Below, one piece after another: positions 16,574 through 24,400 of a stretch of DNA of 64,000 nt. Source of the DNA: Kribbella sp. VKM Ac-2568. Lineage in GTDB: Bacteria > Actinomycetota > Actinomycetes > Propionibacteriales > Kribbellaceae. The notes beneath the pieces are model-generated. The model was not told the DNA's origin. It was given only the letters and a program-made list of their open reading frames with translations, and did not search any database. The translations under genes were made by a program, and so were the position numbers. The stretch's first letter is position 1, and every line of letters begins with the position of its first letter. Where the stretch lies: positions 62,001 to 126,000 of the forward strand of contig NZ_SLVF01000005.1 in the NCBI RefSeq assembly GCF_004345365.1. The letters run 5' to 3'.

Positions 16574-16789
16574 ATGTGCCTCGGCATCCCGGGCCGGATC
16601 GTCAGCACCACCCCTGGCCTCGACCTCGGACAGGTCGAGGTCGCGGGTGTGGTGCGCGAGATCAACCTGGCGCTGCTGGACGGTCCGTTCGTCCCGGGTG
16701 AGTACATCTTGATCCACAGCGGCTTCGCACTCGAGCGGATGACGCCCGAGCGAGCCGCCGACGCTTTGGCGTTCTTCGGCGGCGAGTGA
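16574..16789 (+). CDS. Second HypC/HupF-type chaperone
   Basis: A 71-residue protein starting MCLGIPGRIV with the essential Cys2, followed by VREINLALLDG, GEYILIHSGFALERMTPE: a complete minimal HypC. It lacks the charged C-terminal extension of the HypC at 6139-6450. Two HypC-type proteins with one set of structural genes suggest a split of work, such as one chaperone holding HypD and one holding the large subunit, as for HypC/HybG or HypC/HupF elsewhere. The start lies six bases after the microprotein stop and the stop overlaps the next gene (GTGA). Confidence 0.92.
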   Translation: MCLGIPGRIVSTTPGLDLGQVEVAGVVREINLALLDGPFVPGEYILIHSGFALERMTPERAADALAFFGGE

Positions 16790-17475
16790 TGGCAGTCGCG
16801 ACGACGTCCGGGCCGATCCTGTTCGTCCGGTACGCGCTGGCGCCCAACCTGCTCGGGTACTGCGGCCCCGCCGACGGCAGCGCGTTGCTGGCCTACGGAG
16901 CGGGTGCTGCGGTGGACGACGGACTGCGCGAACGCGCCCGGCAGTTCGAGGGCGCCTGGCCGTACCTGGAGATGATCGCCGAGACGGCGGGGATCAGAGA
17001 TCCGCTGGACTACCGGATCGTGGAGGCCTACTGGCTCGGCAACGCCCTGCTGGGCGACGTGGGCGCGCGGTTGAAGGCCGGTGGGATGCCACACCACAGC
17101 TACCAGGTGTTCTGCTGCTACCCGTGGGCCGACCTGCTCGGCAACGAACGCGCCGGGCAGCAGGCGTTGCACGTCCTCGACCAGTGCCGGATCCGCTGGG
17201 GCCGGGTGATCGCCGACGTGGGCACCCATGTCCTCGTCGAGTCCCGGGCCCTCACCTGGGACGGCCGCGCTCTGGCTCTCGGCCCGCTCCGCAAGGAGAC
17301 GGTCATCCGCGGCACTGACGGCATCGACCTGCTCGGCCCTCTGTCCCCCGGCGACTGGGTCACCCTGCACTGGCAATGGATCTGCGACCGCGTCGACCTC
17401 CGCCGAGTCACCGCGCTGCGCAAATACTCGGCGTACCACCTGACGCTGACCAACAACCGCCTCGCACTAGTCTGA
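16786..17475 (+). CDS. DUF6390-type hydrogenase-operon protein
   Basis: A 229-residue protein I match to DUF6390 from memory. Conserved-looking segments are ILFVRYALAPNLLGYCGP near the N-terminus, VEAYWLGNALLG, MPHHSYQVFCCYPWADLL and a long C-terminal beta-rich part ending HLTLTNNRLALV. Cys/His residues (YCG, HH, CC) might bind metal, but no known motif is complete. The start is GTG 16786 overlapping the HypC stop, or ATG 16789. It is the last gene of the ten-gene hydrogenase operon; the next gene begins 41 bases later with its own ribosome-binding site. Role unknown. Confidence 0.75.
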   Translation: MMAVATTSGPILFVRYALAPNLLGYCGPADGSALLAYGAGAAVDDGLRERARQFEGAWPYLEMIAETAGIRDPLDYRIVEAYWLGNALLGDVGARLKAGGMPHHSYQVFCCYPWADLLGNERAGQQALHVLDQCRIRWGRVIADVGTHVLVESRALTWDGRALALGPLRKETVIRGTDGIDLLGPLSPGDWVTLHWQWICDRVDLRRVTALRKYSAYHLTLTNNRLALV

Positions 17476-17516
17476 ATCGTCCGGGACCGCCGGACCTTTG
17501 ATGACTGGAGTTCGCG

Positions 17517-18290
17517 ATGGATCTGCACCTGGCCGGCAAGACCGCACTCGTCACCGGCGCCAGCAAGGGCATCGGCCTCGCGATCACCCGGGAGTTGCTC
17601 GCCGAGGGAGTGAAGGTCGTCGCCGGCGCGCGCTCCGTCGACGGCCAACTGGGCTCGCTGCCGGTCGAGACCGTCGCCGTCGACCTCAGTACGCCGGAGG
17701 GTCCCGCGGACTTCGTCGCCGAGGCGCTGGCCCGGACGGGCACGTTCGACATCCTGGTCAACAACGTCGGTGCGGTGCATCCGCGACCGGGCGGGTTCGT
17801 CTCGGTGACCGACGAGGACTGGCTGGCGACCTGGACGCTCGACTTCCTGTCGGCCGTGCGGACCACCCGAGCCGCGCTGCCGCAACTGCTGGAGCGGACC
17901 GGGACGATCGTGACCGTCTGCTCGGTCAACGCGACCCTGCCCGACCCGCTGGTGATCGACTACAGCGCCGCCAAGGCCGCCGCCGCCAACTTCTTCAAGG
18001 CGTTGTCGAAGGAGGTCGGTCCGCAAGGCGTCCGGGTGAACACGGTCAGCCCAGGGCCGGTCTCCACGGATCTCTGGCTCGGCAAGGACGGCGTGGCCGA
18101 GACGGTCGCCGGTGCCGTCGGAGGCGAACCGGACGCCGTCGCCGCTCAGGCCGCGGCGGGTTCCGTGACCGGGCGCTTCACGACCCCGGAGGAGGTGGCA
18201 GCGCTGGTCGTCTTCCTGGCCGGCGACCGGGCCGGCAATCTGACCGGCGAGGACATCGTGATCGACGGCGGCCTCACGCCCACACTCTGA
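17517..18290 (+). CDS. Short-chain dehydrogenase/reductase
   Basis: A 257-residue classical SDR. It has the NAD(P) motif TGASKGIG (about 13-20), NNVG (about 81-84), a catalytic Ser in CSVNAT, and Tyr/Lys in YSAAKAAAANF; PGPVSTDLW follows. Substrate cannot be told; the basic residue after the glycine motif (SKGIG) and the ARSVDG segment lean towards NADP. The ATG at 17517 follows TGGAGTTCGCG. It lies downstream of the hydrogenase operon but is probably separate. There is no sign it serves hydrogen metabolism. Confidence 0.9.
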   Translation: MDLHLAGKTALVTGASKGIGLAITRELLAEGVKVVAGARSVDGQLGSLPVETVAVDLSTPEGPADFVAEALARTGTFDILVNNVGAVHPRPGGFVSVTDEDWLATWTLDFLSAVRTTRAALPQLLERTGTIVTVCSVNATLPDPLVIDYSAAKAAAANFFKALSKEVGPQGVRVNTVSPGPVSTDLWLGKDGVAETVAGAVGGEPDAVAAQAAAGSVTGRFTTPEEVAALVVFLAGDRAGNLTGEDIVIDGGLTPTL

Positions 18291-18313
18291 GCTCCCACGC
18301 TCTGAGCTCGAGC

Positions 18314-18685
18314 TCAGGTGTGGTGGTTCGCGCGCGTCGGTACGTCGGGGCCGAGGATCCAGTTGCCCTGGCTGGATTGGTGCGAGCCCTGCGCCGGCAG
18401 CGGGCTCGGGCGGTCGGGCTCCCAGTGGGTCGGGTCCTCGGTGAGGCCGAGGAGATAGGTGACCGTGCAGTCGAGGGCCGCGGCGAGTTCCGGGAGGCGG
18501 ACGACGTCGACGCCGGCGCCGTGCTCGAAGCTGCTCAGCGTCTTGTTCGTGGTGCGGATGCCGCGGCGGCCCAGCCGGGTCACCACCTGCTTCTGGGTCA
18601 GGCCGAGCTGGACGCGACGCGCGCGCAGCCGGTGCGTGACGATCAGGTGCCGGTCGACGGCCAGGTCGTCGTTGTCGTTGAACAT
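18314..18685 (-). CDS. XRE-family helix-turn-helix regulator
   Basis: A 123-residue protein with a single helix-turn-helix (residues about 14-75: LGLTQKQVVTRLGRRGIRTT, LSSFEHGAGVDVV, LAAALDCTVTYLLGLTEDP). The remaining 45 residues are Pro/Ser-rich and probably flexible. The ATG at 18685 has GGGAGG nine bases upstream, better than the in-frame TTG six bases earlier. It converges on the SDR gene. Nothing nearby suggests a target other than the lpdA-like pair that starts just beyond. Confidence 0.85.
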   Translation of the reverse strand: MFNDNDDLAVDRHLIVTHRLRARRVQLGLTQKQVVTRLGRRGIRTTNKTLSSFEHGAGVDVVRLPELAAALDCTVTYLLGLTEDPTHWEPDRPSPLPAQGSHQSSQGNWILGPDVPTRANHHT

Positions 18686-18753
18686 GCCCAACCTCCCGTC
18701 CTGCCACCATCCTCCGGGTCGGGAAGTCCGTCAATCACGGAAAGCGAGCGAAG

Positions 18754-19014
18754 TCAGGCCATGTCGGCCAGCGCGTGCACGGTGTAGCGCGCGAAGTTGA
18801 AGACCGGCGCACGTCCGAGCAACCGCTCGAACTCCTCGTGCGACTCGACCTCGTAGATCCACGCGCCGCCGTGCGAGCCGACCACGTGGTACCGGGCCAG
18901 CACCTTGCCCTCGCGCTGCAGCCGTTCGCCGTACTCCGGCATGGCGCCGACCGCGCGCGCCATCTCCGGCGAGAGCAGGCTCAGCTCCATCTGCCAGAGC
19001 ACGAGGAACTTCAT
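18754..19014 (-). CDS. Muconolactone isomerase-like small protein
   Basis: An 86-residue alpha/beta protein with the ferredoxin-like fold pattern of muconolactone delta-isomerases (MKFLVLWQMELS, LQREGKVLARYHVVG, GAWIYEVESHEEFERLL, NFARYTVHALADM). True isomerases of aromatic catabolism sit in cat operons; none is seen here. The ATG overlaps the stop of the LpdA-like gene (ATGA), so the two are co-translated. It may act on a quinone- or lactone-like metabolite tied to that reductase. The catalytic role is unproven. Confidence 0.75.
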   Translation of the reverse strand: MKFLVLWQMELSLLSPEMARAVGAMPEYGERLQREGKVLARYHVVGSHGGAWIYEVESHEEFERLLGRAPVFNFARYTVHALADMA

Positions 19015-20390
19015 GACCGCAGGTGGAGCCGTCGGGCGGCCTCGGCGATCGAGCCGGAGACCGAGGGGTAGACCGTGAACGACTGGGCCATCTGGTCGAC
19101 GGTCAGCCGCGCGCCGACGGCCAGGGAGATCGGGTGGATCAGCTCGCTGGCCCGGGGCGCGACCACCACGCCGCCGACGATGATGCCGGTGTTCGGCAGG
19201 CAGAAGAGCTTGATGAATCCGTCCCGGACGCCCTGCATCTTGGCCCGGGCGTTGTCCGCGAGCGGCACCTTGACCGCCATCGCGGTACTGCCGCCCGCGT
19301 CCACGACGGCCTGGGTGAGGCCGACGGTGGCGATCTCCGGCGCCGTGAAGACGTTGGAGGAGACGGTCGACAGGTTCAGCGGGGCCACGGCGTCGCCGAG
19401 CGCGTGCGACATCGCGATCCGGCCCTGCATGGCCGCCACCGAGGCGAGCATCAGGACGCCGGTGCAGTCGCCGGCGGCATAAACGCCCCGGGCGGTCGTC
19501 CGGGACACCTTGTCGACCGTGATGAAGCCGCCGTCGCCCAGCGACACGCCCGACTCGACGAGTCCCATGTTCTCGGTGTTCGGCAGCGAACCGACGGCCA
19601 GCAGCGCGTGCGACCCCTCCACCTTGCGGCCGTCCGTCAGGGTCACCACGACCCCGTCGCCTTGCCGCTTGACCGACTCGGCCCGCGACTTGCCCAGCAC
19701 GGTCATGCCGCGCCGCTTGAAGACGTCCTCCAGTACTGCGGCCGCGTCCTGGTCCTCGCCCGGCAGCACCCGGTCGCGGGAGGAGACCAGCACCACGTCG
19801 CTGCCGAGCGCGTCGTACGCGCTGGCGAACTCGGCGCCGGTGACACCGGACCCGACCACGATCAGCCGCTCGGGCAGTTCCTCGAGCTCGTAGACCTGCT
19901 CCCAGGTCAGGATCCGCTCGCCGTCCGGCTCGGAGCCGGGGAGGATGCGGGGCCGTGCACCGGTGGCAACCAGTACCACGTCGGCGTCCAGCCGTTCGTC
20001 GCCGACGACGACGGCCTCGGGGCCGTCCAGCCGGCCGCGGCCGTGGATCACCCGGACCTTGTCGTCGGCCAGCCGCCGGGTGATCCCGTCGGACTGCGCG
20101 GCCGCGAGCGCCTTGACGCGTTTGTTGACGACGGAGAGATCGACACGCACGGAATTCGCCGGATCGTCGTCACCGTCATCGAGGCGGACGCCGAGCTCGC
20201 CGGCCTCCTCGACCTCGGTCATCACCTCGGCCGTGGCGATCAGGGTCTTGCTCGGCACACAGTCCGTGAGCACGCAGGAACCGCCGATCCCGTCGGAATC
20301 GACAACCGTCACCTCCGCTCCCAGCTGGGCGGCCGCACTCGCCGCTTCGTACCCGCCAGGACCGCCACCGATGATCACAACTCGCGCCAC
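19011..20390 (-). CDS. lpdA: NAD(P)H-quinone dehydrogenase of the LpdA (flavoprotein disulfide reductase) family
   Basis: A 459-residue FAD enzyme with RVVIIGGGPGGYEAA at the N-terminus, a Cys pair Cys39-x4-Cys44 in GGSCVLTDCVPSK, a second nucleotide site VVGSGVTGAEFASAY and AAGDCTGVLMLAS. It resembles dihydrolipoamide dehydrogenase, but the C-terminal catalytic His-Glu motif (HPTxSE) reads TVYPSVSGS. It should not work as an E3 subunit. Mycobacterial LpdA (Rv3303c), a quinone reductase, is the best match from memory. The start is GTG 20390 (MARVVIIGG), 31 bp from a divergent gene. The mutase gene at 20940 recalls the lpdA-pmmB neighbourhood of mycobacteria. Confidence 0.88.
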   Translation of the reverse strand: MARVVIIGGGPGGYEAASAAAQLGAEVTVVDSDGIGGSCVLTDCVPSKTLIATAEVMTEVEEAGELGVRLDDGDDDPANSVRVDLSVVNKRVKALAAAQSDGITRRLADDKVRVIHGRGRLDGPEAVVVGDERLDADVVLVATGARPRILPGSEPDGERILTWEQVYELEELPERLIVVGSGVTGAEFASAYDALGSDVVLVSSRDRVLPGEDQDAAAVLEDVFKRRGMTVLGKSRAESVKRQGDGVVVTLTDGRKVEGSHALLAVGSLPNTENMGLVESGVSLGDGGFITVDKVSRTTARGVYAAGDCTGVLMLASVAAMQGRIAMSHALGDAVAPLNLSTVSSNVFTAPEIATVGLTQAVVDAGGSTAMAVKVPLADNARAKMQGVRDGFIKLFCLPNTGIIVGGVVVAPRASELIHPISLAVGARLTVDQMAQSFTVYPSVSGSIAEAARRLHLRS

Positions 20391-20421
20391 GAGACGCCAT
20401 TGTTCCGTATCCTGTGTCGTC

Positions 20422-20883
20422 GTGACCCTGTACGCCGCGTTTGCGTCGAATCTGGACCCGAACCTGATGGCCGAGCGGTGCCCGTACTCCCCCCTGCGCG
20501 GGACCGGGTGGATCGTCGGCTGGCGACTCACCTTCGGAGGCGAGGAGCTCGGCTGGGAGGGCTCGATGGCGACCGTCGTCGAGGACCTCGCCGACCCGGG
20601 CAACCAGGTCTTCGTCGCCCTGTACGACGTCCACCCCAAGGACGCGGAGCGCCTGGACGAGTGGGAGTGGATCGACCAGGGCGTCTACCGCAAGATCCAG
20701 GTGCGGGTGCAGACGCTGGACGGCGAGCAGCTGGCCTGGATGTACGTGCTGAACGCGTACGAGGGTGGCCTGCCCTCCGCGCGCTACCTGGGCATCCTCG
20801 CCGAGGCCGCCGAGGCCGCGGGCGCCCCCGACGACTACGTGGCGGATCTGCGCGCGCGGCCCTGCCAGTCCTCGGGCCACTGA
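20422..20883 (+). CDS. Gamma-glutamylcyclotransferase-like (AIG2 fold) protein
   Basis: A 153-residue protein starting MTLYAAFASNLDPNLM, matching the Y-G-x-N substrate loop of gamma-glutamylcyclotransferases in a varied form (YAAFASNL). A likely catalytic Glu lies in LDEWEWIDQGVYRK. GLPSARYLGILAEAAEAAG is the usual C-terminal part. The family cleaves gamma-glutamyl groups to 5-oxoproline. The GTG at 20422 has TATCCT eight bases upstream and no ribosome-binding site, so it may be leaderless. It diverges from lpdA with 31 bp between the two starts, so their promoters must overlap. Confidence 0.8.
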   Translation: MTLYAAFASNLDPNLMAERCPYSPLRGTGWIVGWRLTFGGEELGWEGSMATVVEDLADPGNQVFVALYDVHPKDAERLDEWEWIDQGVYRKIQVRVQTLDGEQLAWMYVLNAYEGGLPSARYLGILAEAAEAAGAPDDYVADLRARPCQSSGH

Positions 20884-20927
20884 CACCCCCGCCCGCTGAC
20901 TCCTCGGGGAGTTAGTTAACCGGGCGG

Positions 20928-20933
20928 TATCGT
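20928..20933 (+). promoter_or_regulatory. Putative -10 element for leaderless phosphosugar mutase
   Basis: TATCGT lies six bases before the GTG at 20940, with no ribosome-binding site between them. The spacing fits transcription starting at the start codon. Confidence 0.5.
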
Positions 20934-20939
20934 GCGCTC

Positions 20940-22595
20940 GTGACCGTCAACGATGCCGCTCTGACCCGTACCGCTGCCCAGGCCTGGCTCGCCGAGGACC
21001 CGGATCCCGACACCCGCGCCGAGCTCCAGCGACTGCTCGATACCGGCACCGACGCCGACGCCGAGCTGGCCGACCGGTTCTCCGGCACCCTCGAGTTCGG
21101 TACCGCGGGTCTGCGCGGCGCGGTGGGCGCCGGACCGAACCGGATGAACCGGGTCGTGGTGATCCGCGCCGCCGCCGGTCTCTGCGCCTACCTGAAGGCG
21201 AACGGCCTCACCGACGGCCCCGTCCTGATCGGGTACGACGCGCGCCACAAGTCCGACGTGTTCGCCCAGGACACGGCCGCGGTGGTCCGTGGGGCCGGGT
21301 TGGACGCGGTACTGCTGGACCGGCCGACGCCGACCCCGGTGGTGGCGTTCGGGATCCGGCACCTGAAAGCGGTTGCCGGGGTGGTCGTGACGGCGTCGCA
21401 CAATCCCCCGCAGGACAACGGCTACAAGGTCTACCTCGGCGACGGCTCGCAGATCGTGCCACCGGCCGACGTGGAGATCGCCGCCGCCATCGCGGCGGTC
21501 GGCCCGCTGGCGTCCGTGCCGCGCGGGGACGACTGGCAGACCGCCGGCGACGACCTGCTCGACGCCTACCTCGACCGGATCGCGACTCTGGTACCGGCGG
21601 ATGCTCCCCGATCGTTGAATGTGGCCTACACGCCGCTGCACGGAGTCGGGCGCGCCCTTGTGGAGCAGGCCGTCCATCGCGCCGGGTTCGCAGTACCGGC
21701 TGTGGTGGCGTCGCAGGCGGATCCGGATCCGGACTTCCCGACCGTGTCGTTCCCGAACCCGGAGGAGCCGGGGGCGATCGACGCCGCATTGGAGCTCGCT
21801 CGGGCCGAGGGCGCGGATATTGCCGTCGCCAACGATCCCGACGCCGACCGTTGCGCGGTCGCGGTACCGGATCCTGCCGCTGAGGGTGGATGGCGGATGC
21901 TGCGCGGGGACGAGCTCGGGTCGTTGCTGGGTGAGTTCCTCTTGGCTTCCGGGGCTCAGGGGGTCGCGGCCTGCTCGATCGTGTCGTCGTCGCTGCTGGG
22001 GAAGATCGCGGCGGCGTACGGGGTCCGGTACGTCGAGACGCTCACCGGGTTCAAGTGGATCGGGCGGGTGCCGGAGCTGGTGTTCGGCTACGAGGAGGCG
22101 CTCGGGTACTGCGTTGACCCGGCGGCGGTGAAGGACAAGGACGGCGTGTCGACGCTGATCCGGGTGCTCCAGCTCGGCGCTCAGGCGAAGGCCGAAGGGC
22201 GGACGCTGCTGGACCTGCTGGACGATTTGGCGAAGAAGTACGGGCTGCACGCGACGGATCAGCTGTCCGTGCGAGTGGACGACCTTAGCCTGATCGCCGC
22301 CGCAATGGACCGCCTTCGCGCGACCCCACCCACGGAGCTCGGCGGCCACTCGGTTGAGCGCGTAGACGACCTCAGCCACGGCACCGAGACCCTCCCACCC
22401 ACCGAAGGCCTCCGCTACACCCTGTCCGACGGCGCGCGAGTAGTAGTCCGCCCCTCCGGCACCGAACCCAAACTCAAGTGCTACCTGGAAGTCGTAATCC
22501 CCGTCTCATCCAACGACGTCCCCGCAGCCCGCACCCAGGCCGCGGTGGAACTGGCAGCCATAAAACGCTCCCTCTCCACCGCCGCCGGCATCTAA
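20940..22595 (+). CDS. Phosphosugar mutase (phosphomannomutase/phosphoglucomutase family)
   Basis: A 551-residue alpha-D-phosphohexomutase. It has a phosphoserine loop VTASHNPPQDNGYK (Ser153), the Mg site NDPDADRC, the substrate loop GYEEALGYCV and the phosphate-binding RPSGTEPKLKCYLEV. The length fits the 550-residue actinobacterial group (mycobacterial PmmB type) rather than the 450-residue phosphoglucosamine mutases. Given deoC, deoA and cdd in this window, it may act as a phosphopentomutase joining nucleoside phosphorolysis to deoC. That is inference; sequence alone does not separate hexose and pentose use. Confidence 0.92.
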   Translation: MTVNDAALTRTAAQAWLAEDPDPDTRAELQRLLDTGTDADAELADRFSGTLEFGTAGLRGAVGAGPNRMNRVVVIRAAAGLCAYLKANGLTDGPVLIGYDARHKSDVFAQDTAAVVRGAGLDAVLLDRPTPTPVVAFGIRHLKAVAGVVVTASHNPPQDNGYKVYLGDGSQIVPPADVEIAAAIAAVGPLASVPRGDDWQTAGDDLLDAYLDRIATLVPADAPRSLNVAYTPLHGVGRALVEQAVHRAGFAVPAVVASQADPDPDFPTVSFPNPEEPGAIDAALELARAEGADIAVANDPDADRCAVAVPDPAAEGGWRMLRGDELGSLLGEFLLASGAQGVAACSIVSSSLLGKIAAAYGVRYVETLTGFKWIGRVPELVFGYEEALGYCVDPAAVKDKDGVSTLIRVLQLGAQAKAEGRTLLDLLDDLAKKYGLHATDQLSVRVDDLSLIAAAMDRLRATPPTELGGHSVERVDDLSHGTETLPPTEGLRYTLSDGARVVVRPSGTEPKLKCYLEVVIPVSSNDVPAARTQAAVELAAIKRSLSTAAGI

Positions 22596-22637
22596 CCCAA
22601 GCCTCCGAGAGGTGGCGGCGGGGGTGTGGGCGTGCGA

Positions 22638-22662
22638 AGGCCCCCGAGCGGGTCGGGGGCCT
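22638..22662. terminator. Hairpin between convergent genes
   Basis: AGGCCCCCGA and TCGGGGGCCT are perfect 10-bp arms around GCGGG. There is no T-tract on either side. It sits between the mutase stop (22595) and the end of the minus-strand gene at 22683, so it may end both transcripts. Confidence 0.7.
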
Positions 22663-22682
22663 GGGCGGGGTGGGGCGCCGGG

Positions 22683-23129
22683 TTAGTGGGCGGCGGCGGC
22701 TTCGGCCTGTTCGGCTTGGAGGGAGGACTGGAGGGACGCGTGGAGGATGCGGAGGGTGCTGGTGGACTGCATCAGCGCCTCTCGCTCGTCGGGGTTGCGG
22801 TTCGCGAGGCTGGTGATCTCGTCGATGCTCGCCGCGATCCGGGCGATCCGGTCCGCCACGGTGCCCTCACCGCTGCTGGCCCGGCGGACCGCCTCGGAGG
22901 TGACGGTCCAGACGTCCTCGCGGTCGTTCGTGCGGCGGGACAGGTCGACCATCTGGCTGAGCGCGGCCAGATCGCTGTCGATCTGCGAGCGCTCCACCGG
23001 CATAGTGATGTTGGCGGTGCCCTGGCGCAGCCGGGTGACGTGCCCGGACAGCTCCGACCAGCTGCACTTGCCGCCTCTGATCTTGTCCAGCACCTTCGTG
23101 TACTCGGTGTTGAACTCGTCGTAGTTCAC
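22683..23129 (-). CDS. Uncharacterised helical protein
   Basis: Not recognised. The 148-residue product (start MNYDEFNTEYTKVLDKIRGG) is almost wholly alpha-helical and charged, with heptad-like Leu/Ala spacing, and ends in an Ala/Glu-rich tail (SSLQAEQAEAAAAH). One Cys (GGKCSW) is present; no signal or membrane helix. The GTG at 23129 follows CAGGAGTCAAGGATC, which carries two purine-rich candidates. It could be a cytoplasmic structural or adaptor protein. Isolated between hairpins on both sides, it is probably monocistronic. Confidence 0.7.
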   Translation of the reverse strand: MNYDEFNTEYTKVLDKIRGGKCSWSELSGHVTRLRQGTANITMPVERSQIDSDLAALSQMVDLSRRTNDREDVWTVTSEAVRRASSGEGTVADRIARIAASIDEITSLANRNPDEREALMQSTSTLRILHASLQSSLQAEQAEAAAAH

Positions 23130-23236
23130 GATCCTTGACTCCTGCCGTTCGTCGGTCGACCAAGACTGTAAGGCGTGCGGACCCGAAACACGGTAGCCAC
23201 ACGATCGCAGATCGTGAACGTGTCGGCAAAACGCGA

Positions 23237-23273
23237 AAGCCGCCTGGAAACGCAAACGCGTCCCAGGCGGCTT
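23237..23273 (-). terminator. Rho-independent terminator of the metallopeptidase gene
   Basis: Read on the minus strand, AAGCCGCCTGG pairs perfectly with CCAGGCGGCTT across a 15-base loop and is followed by TCGCGTTTT. It lies about 50 bp after the stop at 23324. Confidence 0.75.
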
Positions 23274-23323
23274 GGTTACTCGCGAATCTACGCTTTGTCA
23301 CCCGCGAATCTACGCATTGCGCG

Positions 23324-24271
23324 TCAGGATACGCGGCTGGAGATCGCAGCGAAGGTATTGCACCGGCTCGCGGTGGTCGTGGAGCTGGTCGCGTTGAAGC
23401 CCGCGGTGGACCACCAGTTGTGGTTCGAGAGCGAGCCGTGGTCGCGGACGGCGCCCTTCTGGTCGCCGGAGTTGGCGACGACGTACGTCCACTGGGTGTA
23501 GAGCGTGCCGCTCATCGGGTAGTACCGCTTGTTCGCGCCGATGTACGCCGAGCCGAGGCAGGACGCCTGCAGCTCGCGGCGGCGGCTCTCCTCGAGCTTG
23601 GCCGACTGGGTGGTGAAGGCCCGCTGCCGCCACCAGGACGCGTCCAGGATGCCGGTGACGAACTGCACGTGGTGGGCGTACTCGTGCGCGATGGTGTTGG
23701 TCGCGTATGCGCGGGCGAAGGTCGGGTTCTGCTTCCAGTAGGTCTGGATGAGTCCCCACGGGATGTAGATCTGGCCGTTCTTGTAGCCGCAGTAGTACGA
23801 CTGCGGGCCGCGGACGACGCCGCAGTACGTGTTGACCCGGCTGTAGTTGTGGACGATCAGGGTCGGCTTGACCTTGTAGTCGGCGCCGGCCGCCTTCAGC
23901 ACCGGCGCCCACGCCGCCCACATGCAGGTGAGCATCTGCTGGTCGTACGCCTTGACCGCGGCCGCCGTGGTCAGCGTGCCCTTGACCTCTTTGCACTTCG
24001 AGGGCGGGATCACCGGCGCCTTGTAGAGCTTGTTGTACCGCACGGTGTTCTTGGCGGTGGTGCTATTCCAGCCTGCGGCGAGCGCCGCCGATCGCTGGAC
24101 TGTCTCGGTCCGGACCGAGACCTGGGACTCGGCGGTCTTGCCCACCGGCAGCGGCTCACCCGCGGTACCGGAGGTCTGCGCTGCCTGGGCCGGCACCGCC
24201 AGAGCCGCGAGGCCGGCCACCGCGACGACTGCGGCGAGGCCGCGCAGCTTCTTGCTGGGGAGGTTCTTCAT
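23324..24271 (-). CDS. Secreted neutral zinc metallopeptidase (YpfJ-like)
   Basis: A 315-residue exported protein. The leader is MKNLPSKKLRGLAAVVAVAG followed by LAALAVPAQAA, with a likely cut after AQA. The catalytic motif is HEYAHHVQ (HExxH), in the context TNTIAHEYAHH seen in predicted neutral zinc metallopeptidases. Downstream RRRELQASCLG resembles the third-ligand helix (E in LEESRRRELQASC). Paired Cys (SKCKE, LTCMW, TYCG, YYCG, SRCN) suggest disulfides outside the cell. The ATG at 24271 follows GAGTGGAGCGC. It follows the esterase gene by about 130 bp, transcribed the same way. Substrate unknown. Confidence 0.88.
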   Translation of the reverse strand: MKNLPSKKLRGLAAVVAVAGLAALAVPAQAAQTSGTAGEPLPVGKTAESQVSVRTETVQRSAALAAGWNSTTAKNTVRYNKLYKAPVIPPSKCKEVKGTLTTAAAVKAYDQQMLTCMWAAWAPVLKAAGADYKVKPTLIVHNYSRVNTYCGVVRGPQSYYCGYKNGQIYIPWGLIQTYWKQNPTFARAYATNTIAHEYAHHVQFVTGILDASWWRQRAFTTQSAKLEESRRRELQASCLGSAYIGANKRYYPMSGTLYTQWTYVVANSGDQKGAVRDHGSLSNHNWWSTAGFNATSSTTTASRCNTFAAISSRVS

Positions 24272-24400
24272 GCGCTCCACTCTCGAGTGTTCGGGGACGT
24301 ACGGGTCCCATCCTGGGCGAACCTGAGGTCCGTCCCGGAAGCGGACACGGGGTCCGACGCCACCGATCGCCGCGAAGTTCCCCGCGGATCGCGACAAACT

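Noticed and set aside
23281-23315. CGCGAATCTACGC repeated twice near the metallopeptidase end
   Set aside because: Only two 13-bp copies, next to a terminator; too little to call an attachment site or element.
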